Positions 7,734-14,321 of a stretch of 15,305 bases of DNA are shown piece by piece (the stretch's first letter is position 1; the number at the start of each line of letters is the position of its first letter). A program made the position numbers and the translations under genes. Source of the stretch: CAZRSW01 sp964602845 (GTDB taxonomy: Bacteria; Chloroflexota; Dehalococcoidia; Lucifugimonadales; UBA826); NCBI GenBank assembly GCA_964602845.1, contig CAZRSW010000029.1:1-15305 (forward strand). Reading direction: 5' to 3'. The notes under the pieces are model-generated. The model made no database searches, was not told where the DNA came from, and worked only from the letters and a program-made list of their open reading frames with translations.

Positions 7734-9149
7734 CTAGTCGTCCGACTTCGCTGCCTGTTCCACCTTCTCCACAGACGGTCCTTCCGGGGCATCTTCATAG
7801 TGGTGCCTAACTTTATCTAAATCTACCACATCTAACCTGTCAAATCCTTTACCATTATGCCTATCGTATGGGAATGGTTGGAATTTCTCGAACCGTTCAC
7901 CATAGCGTTGTCGACTAGGCCTCTTATCGTAGGAGAACCTGAAGTCTTCAGGACCCCTAGGTTCACATTCAATAAGCTCATAATTCCTATTGCCTAATCC
8001 GATCTCATGTCCTGTGTTTATACTCGTGACTTCACTTTGACTATGAAATGTGGCCGCCGCCGCTTCAAATTTCTTATCCCCAGCGTGATGGGCTTCCATC
8101 AATTCAGCTTTCGATCCTTTGATACCTTCCGTGTGTCGAGCCCTGTCTACACAGGCCATATCAATGGCCACTGGGTCCTTACTGGCAAATACCCCTAAAT
8201 GAGGAACAATGGGGACATCGGCCAAAGGTGCACAATCACAAGCTGGAGAAACATCTATCGCCATGTTTATATAACCAACCTTACCCCTGCCAACTACTTT
8301 TTCTACTCCTAAACAGGCATCGGCTATCGCAGCATCTACAGCATCGAACTGTTCAGGAGGAATATCCATGAGGCCTCTCGGACCTAGTACCCCAAAACAC
8401 CCGAGACAATTAGCACATTTCTCCCGTTCCCATTCCAATTCATCATCTTCATTTATATGATACAAATTAAACGGGCAGCAATCTTCCAAGATTTCCCAGT
8501 CGGGGGTTTCAGCTTTCCCTTTAAAGTTTTCTGGATGAAATACCCCAGCAGCCCCCAACCCATACGTGGGATGACCTCCCATGTGAACATTCAGTTTTCC
8601 TCTCTTCGATTGAGCCCCAATGCCCAGGTTTTTTAAAGCCCCACCAATAACTCCCATACTATGGCCCTTGAAGTGAGTCAAAGCTATGAGGCAATCAGCA
8701 GCAGCGATGGCTTGTGCCACATAAGCCTCTTTGAGGATATACCCTTCTGGTATATCTACTCTAAAATCACTAGTTCCAATAAATCCATCAGCGCAGATGA
8801 AGGGGCAGCCCAACGTGGCAGAACTATATCCATTTCTCTCCGCGGTTAATATTATGTCTAATTCTGATGACCGAGACCCCCAGGGTGAGTAAGTCGAGGT
8901 TGTGGTATCACAAACAAACGGCCTTCCACCCAACTCCTTGACCCTATCAGCCAAAGTCCTAGCATAGACAGGCCTCAAATAGGCGGAGTTATTCCATTCA
9001 CCACAATGTATTTTTATGGCAACTATGTCATTCGGCTTCACAATTTCATCCAGCCCCGCGGCGTCAAATACGGTAATCATCTTAGCCGCAAGTGATGTTT
9101 CTATCGACTCTGAATGTGCATCCATGTAATAGACTTGAGATTCTGACAT
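7734..9149 (-). CDS. DUF362 domain protein with cysteine-rich (Fe-S-like) segment
   Basis: DUF362-family protein of 471 aa; the family has no settled biochemical function and is often linked to iron-sulfur clusters. The DUF362 core is seen as KIHCGEWNN (46-54) and LTHFKGHSMGVIGGALKNLG (157-176). A CANCLGC motif (Cys245, 248, 251) resembles a half ferredoxin site; the missing fourth ligand could come from Cys224/225 or Cys304/306. A second conserved-looking block is FASKDPVAIDMACVDRA (321-337). His163, Lys173 and His189 are spaced like the LarA residues that hold its nickel-pincer cofactor. No signal peptide or membrane segment is visible, so it is probably cytosolic. The C-terminal 80 residues are charged and rich in Arg and Asp. 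ATG 9149 has GGAGGA at 9154-9159. It is followed by a terminator-like hairpin, so it may be monocistronic, although it points the same way as the larE-containing run. Confidence 0.9.
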   Translation of the reverse strand: MSESQVYYMDAHSESIETSLAAKMITVFDAAGLDEIVKPNDIVAIKIHCGEWNNSAYLRPVYARTLADRVKELGGRPFVCDTTTSTYSPWGSRSSELDIILTAERNGYSSATLGCPFICADGFIGTSDFRVDIPEGYILKEAYVAQAIAAADCLIALTHFKGHSMGVIGGALKNLGIGAQSKRGKLNVHMGGHPTYGLGAAGVFHPENFKGKAETPDWEILEDCCPFNLYHINEDDELEWEREKCANCLGCFGVLGPRGLMDIPPEQFDAVDAAIADACLGVEKVVGRGKVGYINMAIDVSPACDCAPLADVPIVPHLGVFASKDPVAIDMACVDRARHTEGIKGSKAELMEAHHAGDKKFEAAAATFHSQSEVTSINTGHEIGLGNRNYELIECEPRGPEDFRFSYDKRPSRQRYGERFEKFQPFPYDRHNGKGFDRLDVVDLDKVRHHYEDAPEGPSVEKVEQAAKSDD

Positions 9150-9177
9150 AGTATCCTCCGTGAGTGTCTAGATTCTT

Positions 9178-9211
9178 AGTAAACTAACGAACTCAATATA
9201 TCGCAATATTG
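9178..9211 (-). promoter_or_regulatory. Candidate promoter and overlapping inverted repeat for the DUF362 gene
   Basis: On the minus strand TTGCGA (9206-9201) and TTTACT (9183-9178) lie 17 bp apart, each matching sigma-70 consensus at four of six positions. This would give a leader of about 22 nt containing the SD at 9154-9159. The inverted repeat CAATAT-N6-ATATTG (9194-9211) overlaps the -35 element, where a repressor could block polymerase. Inference from sequence only. Confidence 0.35.
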
Positions 9212-9437
9212 GTGAGATTAGCACCCAAGGAAAAAGGTGTCAATGATTTCATCCCCTAACATACCGAGGAATAAATGACGATCTGCCTCGCCTGAAAAAT
9301 CAACCAGTCACTCCTACTAGAACTTTTAGAGGCCATTACGCATATTCCATTCACCCTCTCAGATTCTTGGGTTTCAGAAACCAAGTTATCAACTTGCGAA
9401 AAATGTTACCATTCAGATGCAATCTAATAGCGTTTGC

Positions 9438-9462
9438 CTTGATCAGCGTGTGAACTTGATCA
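9438..9462 (+). promoter_or_regulatory. Direct repeat CTTGATCA x2 upstream of the LysA-type gene
   Basis: Two exact copies of CTTGATCA, at 9438-9445 and 9455-9462, are 17 bp apart start to start and lie 42-66 bp before the ATG at 9504. Each copy holds the palindrome TGATCA. The upstream copy can also be read as a -35 (TTGATC) with a poor -10 near 9462. It may be a tandem operator or a chance repeat. Confidence 0.35.
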
Positions 9463-9491
9463 TATGTGAGTGACCTAAATTGTCTAATAAC

Positions 9492-9496
9492 AAGGA
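9492..9496 (+). promoter_or_regulatory. Ribosome binding site deciding the start of the LysA-type gene
   Basis: AAGGA lies seven bases before ATG 9504. The in-frame TTG at 9480 has no such site, so the ATG is preferred and the protein is eight residues shorter. Confidence 0.6.
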
Positions 9497-9503
9497 AAAA
9501 TAC

Positions 9504-10823
9504 ATGGATTTGGACTTCCATAGCAAGGACTTATTTCCCATGGGGAGCACAGTTGATAGCTCGGGGAATTTAGAGATAGGCGGATGCAGCACACTAGATC
9601 TTGTGAAAAAATTTGGCACTCCTCTTTATGTATATGATGAGACAACAATCCGACTAATGTGTAGGACTTTTATAGAAGAGTTTTCGAGCCGGTATCTAGA
9701 CACCCGTGTGGCCTACGCTTCTAAAGCATTCCTAAACACCAAAATGGCCAAGATCATAGATGAGGAAGGATTAGGGTTTGACGTCGTTTCCGGCGGAGAA
9801 ATAGCAGTCACTAATGCAGCATCAGTACCGCCAGACAAAATATATTTCCATGGAAACAACAAATCTCCCGAAGAATTGGAATATGCTTTGGAATCAGATA
9901 TCGGGACCATAGTTGTAGACGGATTCCACGAATTGGAACAATTAGAACAAATAGCAAAACGCAAGAACATAAAGCCCGGCATCATGCTTCGGTTATCACC
10001 TTCAGTTGACGCCCACACCCATCATCATACGACTACAGGTATATTGGACGTAAAATTCGGATTCTCTATAGAAACCGGAGAAAGTACCACAGCCATAAGG
10101 AAAACACTAGCCTCGAAACACTTAGACCTTAAAGGAATTCATTTCCATTTGGGCTCTCCTCTGTTTGACCTAGAGCCGTATTCATTAGCAATTGACACGG
10201 TCCTGGAATATTTGGCGCCATTCGTGTCAGAAGGATTACACTTGCGTGAATTCAGTACCGGGGGTGGATTTGCAATAGGTTACGTTAAAAATCAACCACC
10301 TCCTCCTATATATAATTACGCGGAAGTAATCACATCCATGTTAAAAAACAAGTGCCAGGAACTGGGTATTCCGCAACCGTTACTAGTTATAGAGCCTGGG
10401 CGCGCCATTGCAGGCAGAGCAGGGGTTGCCTTGTACAGTGTAGGTGTCATAAAACACATACCTACTGTGCGTACATACGTCTCGTTGGATGGTGGGATGG
10501 GAGACAATATTAGGCCCGCCCTGTATGGGGCATCTTACGAGGCAGTCGCCGCAAATAGAATGAATGAAGAAGCAACGGAAATAGTTACCCTTGCGGGAAA
10601 ATACTGTGAGACTGGAGATATATTAATAAAGGATATATCCCTTCCGGAGCTTCATTCTGGGGACATTGTGGCGATTCCATCATCTGGCGCTTATTGTTTC
10701 GCCATGTCCAGCAATTACAACATGAATCCTCGGCCCGCCATTGTTCTAGTCAAGAATGGGGAAGTAAATCTGATCCGGCGAAGGGAAACCTATGAAGATT
10801 TGATAATGTGTGACCTAATATGA
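9504..10823 (+). CDS. lysA: Diaminopimelate decarboxylase-like PLP enzyme (fold type III)
   Basis: Fold-type III PLP decarboxylase (alanine racemase/ornithine decarboxylase fold), most like meso-diaminopimelate decarboxylase, the last step of lysine synthesis. Numbering from the ATG: GTPLYVYDE near 38-46, Schiff-base Lys74 in AYASKAF, and HFHLGSP where the family usually has HIGSQ. STGGGF and EPGRAIAG bind the PLP phosphate. The dimer-partner active-site motif appears as YCETGDIL (usually CESGD), and the C-terminal GAYCFAMSSNYN matches the GAY-x3-MSSNYN block. The length of about 439 aa is normal. A 180-bp gap to the next gene and the divergent upstream gene suggest it has its own promoter. 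No other lysine-pathway gene is in the window. A related decarboxylase specificity is possible because of the Gln-to-Pro change, but LysA is the best call. Confidence 0.9.
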   Translation: MDLDFHSKDLFPMGSTVDSSGNLEIGGCSTLDLVKKFGTPLYVYDETTIRLMCRTFIEEFSSRYLDTRVAYASKAFLNTKMAKIIDEEGLGFDVVSGGEIAVTNAASVPPDKIYFHGNNKSPEELEYALESDIGTIVVDGFHELEQLEQIAKRKNIKPGIMLRLSPSVDAHTHHHTTTGILDVKFGFSIETGESTTAIRKTLASKHLDLKGIHFHLGSPLFDLEPYSLAIDTVLEYLAPFVSEGLHLREFSTGGGFAIGYVKNQPPPPIYNYAEVITSMLKNKCQELGIPQPLLVIEPGRAIAGRAGVALYSVGVIKHIPTVRTYVSLDGGMGDNIRPALYGASYEAVAANRMNEEATEIVTLAGKYCETGDILIKDISLPELHSGDIVAIPSSGAYCFAMSSNYNMNPRPAIVLVKNGEVNLIRRRETYEDLIMCDLI

Positions 10824-11003
10824 TGCTCACTGACTTAAAGACCTCCAATATATGTGTCGTTCCCTAGCAATATCTTCTCCCGTTAAACGTTAGCTGTTCC
10901 AGTCAAAAGCAGATTGGGGCCCGAAAAAACATTAGGTTGCGGATTAACCTCCGTGGTGACCCAGATACGATGACGACCACAATCTAACCCATCTAACCAC
11001 ATT

Positions 11004-12026
11004 GTGGAGAGCAGAAAAGTTAAGGTTTCTCAATTGAGATTAAATGAATTCGGTAACAAGAGCAAAGCCACATACGCAATCCTAGTAATTAATTTGTCAG
11101 TTTGGATGCTACTTACCATTTTAGGCGGCTCAGAAAATCCTCAAATACTAAGACGCATGGGTGGGATTGATTCTTCGTTAATACATAGTGGTGAATACTG
11201 GCGCCTGCTAACCGCGATCTTCATGCACGTGGGAATCATCCATTTGGCAGTGAATGGACTAAGCCTGATCATAATCGGAAAACTTGTTGAGCAATTTTTC
11301 GGTACCATCAGGTTCGTAAGCATATATTTAATTTCCGGAATTGGAGGTAGCATTGCAAGCTACACGTTTATAGATCCTCACGTTGTTGGAGCTGGTGCCA
11401 GCGCCGCAATCTTCGGTTGTCTGGGAGCTCTTGGTTCCTTCTTTTTAATTAAGCATCAATCACTGGGGGATTCCGCAAGGCAAAACTTTTTTGGGGTACT
11501 GATCCTCGCGGGTATAAACCTCGCCTTCGGTATATCAACGCCAGGAATAGACAATTGGGCTCACCTAGGAGGCTTTATATCCGGGACATTCTTCGGACTT
11601 ATGATTTGTCCTACACTCATAGAGGGTAGTGAATACCCAAGCAAGCTTTGGCGTAAATTTAACGTATTGTCAGAGTCTCAACGGATATTCATCCCATTAA
11701 TCATATTTATCATTCTTCTCTCTGGATTTTTCATTGTTGCAAACCAACAATATAAAGAGAGCGCCCTATCGTACCATCTGAAGGCCTTGGATCACTTCCA
11801 AAACCACGAATATAACAAGGCACTATCCAGTATAAACAAAGCTATTGAATTAAAAGGGTTTGGACCAAGAGCAGAATCGTTATACCTACGAGCGTTAATA
11901 CACAGAGACCTAGGTGATCGTGACCAAAGCGTTAAAGACCTCAGAGATGCAATATATCTTGGTTTGGAAGAACCGAAAAGAAAACTTGCATCGGAGGTGC
12001 TGCAAAAATCATTGCAAAGCTATTGA
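11004..12026 (+). CDS. Rhomboid-family intramembrane serine protease with C-terminal TPR domain
   Basis: Integral membrane protease that cuts substrates within or near transmembrane helices using a Ser-His dyad. TM segments are predicted by eye near residues 23-41, 70-92, 102-122, 127-148, 162-178, 184-204 and 228-247. Catalytic Ser133 is in GAGASAAIFG and His187 in DNWAHLGG; WR (66-67) and H80-x3-N84 (oxyanion side) are also present. After the six-helix core and a basic loop comes a seventh TM, then about 90 residues forming roughly two TPR-like repeats (252-284 and 288-320). With a basic N-terminus inside the cell, the seventh TM would put the TPR domain on the outer face. The GTG start at 11004 has no good SD and is the least certain in the window; a slightly later start is possible. 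The 180 bp upstream contain no gene or clear terminator. Confidence 0.9.
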   Translation: MESRKVKVSQLRLNEFGNKSKATYAILVINLSVWMLLTILGGSENPQILRRMGGIDSSLIHSGEYWRLLTAIFMHVGIIHLAVNGLSLIIIGKLVEQFFGTIRFVSIYLISGIGGSIASYTFIDPHVVGAGASAAIFGCLGALGSFFLIKHQSLGDSARQNFFGVLILAGINLAFGISTPGIDNWAHLGGFISGTFFGLMICPTLIEGSEYPSKLWRKFNVLSESQRIFIPLIIFIILLSGFFIVANQQYKESALSYHLKALDHFQNHEYNKALSSINKAIELKGFGPRAESLYLRALIHRDLGDRDQSVKDLRDAIYLGLEEPKRKLASEVLQKSLQSY

Positions 12027-12039
12027 TAAAGATAAGGAA

Positions 12040-13212
12040 CTATTGAGAAATCAACCTGGATGGATTCTCGATAATCTGTTGTAATCGCCTAAAGAAGTTA
12101 GCAGCGACGGCCCCATCTATTACCTGATGGTCGCCAGTTAAACTCAATGTCATCATCTCCCTAATGACGATTTCCTTGTCTTTAACCACTGGTTTCTGAA
12201 CACTCCTACCTACTCCCAAAAGCGCCACTTGGGATTGATTTAAGATCGGGGTAAATCCGTCAACGGACCCTAATATTGAAATGGTAAAGGTTCCGCCAAC
12301 AAGTTCGTCTGGTCCAAGTTCACCCGTTCTAGCCTTCTTACTAATATCTTTCACTGCCGCTGAAATCTCAAGTAAATTCTTACTCCCTACATCTCTTAAA
12401 ACCGGTACAATTAGCCCGTCATCAAGAGCAACGGCAATCGCAAGATTCACTTGTTCAAATGTTGATATAACACCATCATGTAGCACGCTGTTCAATTTTG
12501 GTACGCGTTGAAGAGCCTCAGCGCAGGACTTTATTAACAAGTCACCGATTCCAACGCCAACTTCACGCCTGAGCTTTTGGGCCTCGGTAATATCTACTTC
12601 TAGAAAATACGACAGCTGCGCACTGTTTTCCAAACTATCTTTCATATGGGATGCTATAGATTTTCTGATCCCTGTCAGTGCAATGGTCTCCGAAGGTTCC
12701 GGCAATCCTGCTAAGACATTAACTGTTTCAGAGGTCGAACTCACCTCCACATAACCTCTTACATCAGCCTCAACTATCCTGCCCCTTGGACCACTCGGAA
12801 CAACTTTATCTAGAGGCACCCCCATTTTTGCTGCGAGTTTCCTAGCACCCGGGGTCGATGGTACATTTCCATCCACCCGTGGTAGATTCGATCCGGCACG
12901 TTTATCCCTTCTCGAATTACGTCGACTGGATTTTGGAATCGTGTCAGTATCACCTGATTTCTCGGGAGCTTTTTCTCCCTCTGCCAGTAAATAGCCCATG
13001 ATATCGTCCACTGCCACCGTGGAGCCCTCATCGACAATGGGGTGAAAATAACCTGCATTGGTAGCTTCTAAGTCGTAATTGACTTTCTCAGTCTCTATTT
13101 CTGCGATAACTTCACCCTGAGCAACCTCTGCCCCACTAGATTTTGTGAATCTTGTTACCACACCCTCCGTCATAAAATCGCCTAGCCTAGGCATTACAAT
13201 TGGCGTTGCCAT
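12040..13212 (-). CDS. Dihydrolipoamide acyltransferase (E2) of a 2-oxo acid/acetoin dehydrogenase complex
   Basis: Core component that carries acyl groups on a lipoyl arm and transfers them to CoA. Domains in order: one lipoyl domain (about 1-80) with the lipoylated Lys43 in ETEKVNYD; a linker that is unusually basic (KSSRRNSRRDKR, about 96-107) rather than Ala/Pro-rich; a peripheral subunit-binding domain (about 118-157, TPGARKLAAKMGV to GRIVEADV); and the catalytic domain from about 180 to the end. The active-site motif reads DHQVIDG (about 362-368), keeping the catalytic His and Asp but with Gln in place of the usual Arg. At 390 aa it is a compact, single-lipoyl E2. It starts 12 bp after the E1-beta stop, and its SD (AGGAGA, 13221-13226) overlaps that stop codon, so the genes are coupled. 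The acyl substrate is probably acetyl, given the AcoA/AcoB-like partners. Confidence 0.94.
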   Translation of the reverse strand: MATPIVMPRLGDFMTEGVVTRFTKSSGAEVAQGEVIAEIETEKVNYDLEATNAGYFHPIVDEGSTVAVDDIMGYLLAEGEKAPEKSGDTDTIPKSSRRNSRRDKRAGSNLPRVDGNVPSTPGARKLAAKMGVPLDKVVPSGPRGRIVEADVRGYVEVSSTSETVNVLAGLPEPSETIALTGIRKSIASHMKDSLENSAQLSYFLEVDITEAQKLRREVGVGIGDLLIKSCAEALQRVPKLNSVLHDGVISTFEQVNLAIAVALDDGLIVPVLRDVGSKNLLEISAAVKDISKKARTGELGPDELVGGTFTISILGSVDGFTPILNQSQVALLGVGRSVQKPVVKDKEIVIREMMTLSLTGDHQVIDGAVAANFFRRLQQIIENPSRLISQ

Positions 13213-13220
13213 ATACTTAC

Positions 13221-13226
13221 TCTCCT
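13221..13226 (-). promoter_or_regulatory. Ribosome binding site of the E2 gene overlapping the E1-beta stop
   Basis: The minus strand reads AGGAGA within the TAG stop of the E1-beta gene, eight bases before ATG 13212. This makes E2 translation dependent on, or helped by, ribosomes finishing E1-beta. Confidence 0.7.
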
Positions 13227-14253
13227 ACTCTAATACTTCCAAAGCCGCCGAAACGACACCATCTTTATTAGGTACGAAAAGAGCCTCTAAGGGCCTACTA
13301 TAGGGCACAGAGGAATGAGGTGGCGTAACCCTGATGGGTGGAGCATCCAAATAATCAAAAGCCTGCTCAGCTACCAGTGCAGAGATGTCTGTAGCGATAC
13401 TACATCGAGGATAATCTTCATCAACTATTACAATTTTCCGCGTTTTTCGAACCGACTGCAATATTGCTTCGTCATCCATTGGGGAAAGAGACAGTAGATC
13501 AAGGACTTCAACAGAGTAACCTTGATCCTCTAACTCTTCAGCAGCTTCCATACACACTCGCGTAGTAAATCCTATCCCTAATAAAGTTACATCATCTCCT
13601 TCGAGCTTGATCTCACTCTTCCCTATATCAACAACATAGGACTGCTCTGGGACATGGTCATCAAATCTCAACCCCATCAGTTGCCGATTATTAAAAACTA
13701 TAACTGGATCGTTATCTCTGATGGCAGCTGTCATCAGACCTTTAGCATTATATGGGTTTGATGGCACCACACATTTCAAGCCTGGAAAATGAGTAAAGAT
13801 TGAATATAGAGTTTCAGAATGCTGAGCAGCAGAATTAGTGCCAGCTCCAATACCGGTCATAATGGTCAAAGGCACTTCTACTTTACCCCCAAACATATAG
13901 TGCATCTTGGCAGCATTATTGGTGATTTGATCCGCACAAACGCCATAGAAGCTTACGTACATAAGATCAACCACAGGCCTCAATCCTGATGCCGCCGCTC
14001 CGACTCCTGCACCCACAAATCCTGCCTCAGATATAGGTGTGTCCCTAATACGTTCCCTGCCAAAATCTCCGACAAGACCCTTTGTAAGCCTCATCGGGCC
14101 ACCCCAGGCATCTTCAAAGTCCTCTCTTTCGCCCCCTCCGGCTATATCCTCACCCATTATTATAACGGTCGGATCTCTCTCTAATTCATGCCTGAGAGAT
14201 TCATTTATAGCCTGTATATAACTCACGCTTCGCACTTTTTCTTCCTGTACCAT
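13225..14253 (-). CDS. acoB: E1-beta subunit of acetoin/pyruvate-type dehydrogenase complex
   Basis: Transketolase-like C-terminal half of a thiamine diphosphate heterotetrameric E1. Early blocks are MGEDIAGGG (45-53 when counted from the upstream ATG) and RDTPISEAGFVGAGVGAA, whose Glu would activate the thiazolium-pyrimidine ring. MTGIGAGTNSAAQHSETLYS and the VFNNRQLMGL segment resemble AcoB of acetoin dehydrogenases more than classical PdhB. The frame is open to an ATG at 14289, but AAGGAGGA (14258-14265) sits at ideal distance from the ATG at 14253, giving 342 aa, the usual size. The E1-alpha gene is 68 bp upstream and E2 starts 12 bp downstream, in the standard alpha-beta-E2 order. Pyruvate cannot be excluded as the substrate. 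Confidence 0.93.
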   Translation of the reverse strand: MVQEEKVRSVSYIQAINESLRHELERDPTVIIMGEDIAGGGEREDFEDAWGGPMRLTKGLVGDFGRERIRDTPISEAGFVGAGVGAAASGLRPVVDLMYVSFYGVCADQITNNAAKMHYMFGGKVEVPLTIMTGIGAGTNSAAQHSETLYSIFTHFPGLKCVVPSNPYNAKGLMTAAIRDNDPVIVFNNRQLMGLRFDDHVPEQSYVVDIGKSEIKLEGDDVTLLGIGFTTRVCMEAAEELEDQGYSVEVLDLLSLSPMDDEAILQSVRKTRKIVIVDEDYPRCSIATDISALVAEQAFDYLDAPPIRVTPPHSSVPYSRPLEALFVPNKDGVVSAALEVLE

Positions 14254-14257
14254 GTAG

Positions 14258-14265
14258 TCCTCCTT
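14258..14265 (-). promoter_or_regulatory. Ribosome binding site deciding the E1-beta start
   Basis: AAGGAGGA on the minus strand is four bases before ATG 14253. It is the strongest SD in the window and sets the start 12 codons inside the longer open frame. Confidence 0.85.
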
Positions 14266-14321
14266 CAAATTCCCTCGCCCAAATGGCAAGCATCATGTGG
14301 CAAATTATAAGTTTACTGGAG

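Larger units (their letters stand above)
9150..9503. other. Divergent intergenic regulatory region
   Basis: A 354-bp region between the divergently transcribed DUF362 and LysA-type genes. It has no credible gene: the longest thing with an SD is a six-codon frame at 9275. It contains an inverted repeat at 9194-9211, a bulged hairpin at 9366-9385 (CTTGG-G-TTT, loop CAG, AAACCAAG) and an 8-bp direct repeat at 9438-9445 and 9455-9462. I see no tRNA and no convincing riboswitch core. It must hold promoters for both flanking genes. Confidence 0.6.

Noticed and set aside
9275..9295. Six-codon leader peptide (MTICLA) with a GAGGA site
   Set aside because: It has no run of Lys or other regulatory codons, and the downstream hairpin has no T-run or visible alternative fold.
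9480..9503. TTG start at 9480 for the LysA-type gene
   Set aside because: It has no SD, whereas AAGGA lies seven bases before the ATG at 9504.
9150..9503. Lysine riboswitch upstream of the LysA-type gene
   Set aside because: I could not find the conserved multi-helix core of the L-box.
10824..11003. Terminator or RNA gene between the LysA-type and rhomboid genes
   Set aside because: Only weak 5-bp inverted repeats (for example AGGTT/AACCT near 10932-10948) with no T-run; no tRNA-like fold.
14254..14289. Longer E1-beta start at 14289
   Set aside because: The strong SD at 14258-14265 lies inside this extension and points to the ATG at 14253.
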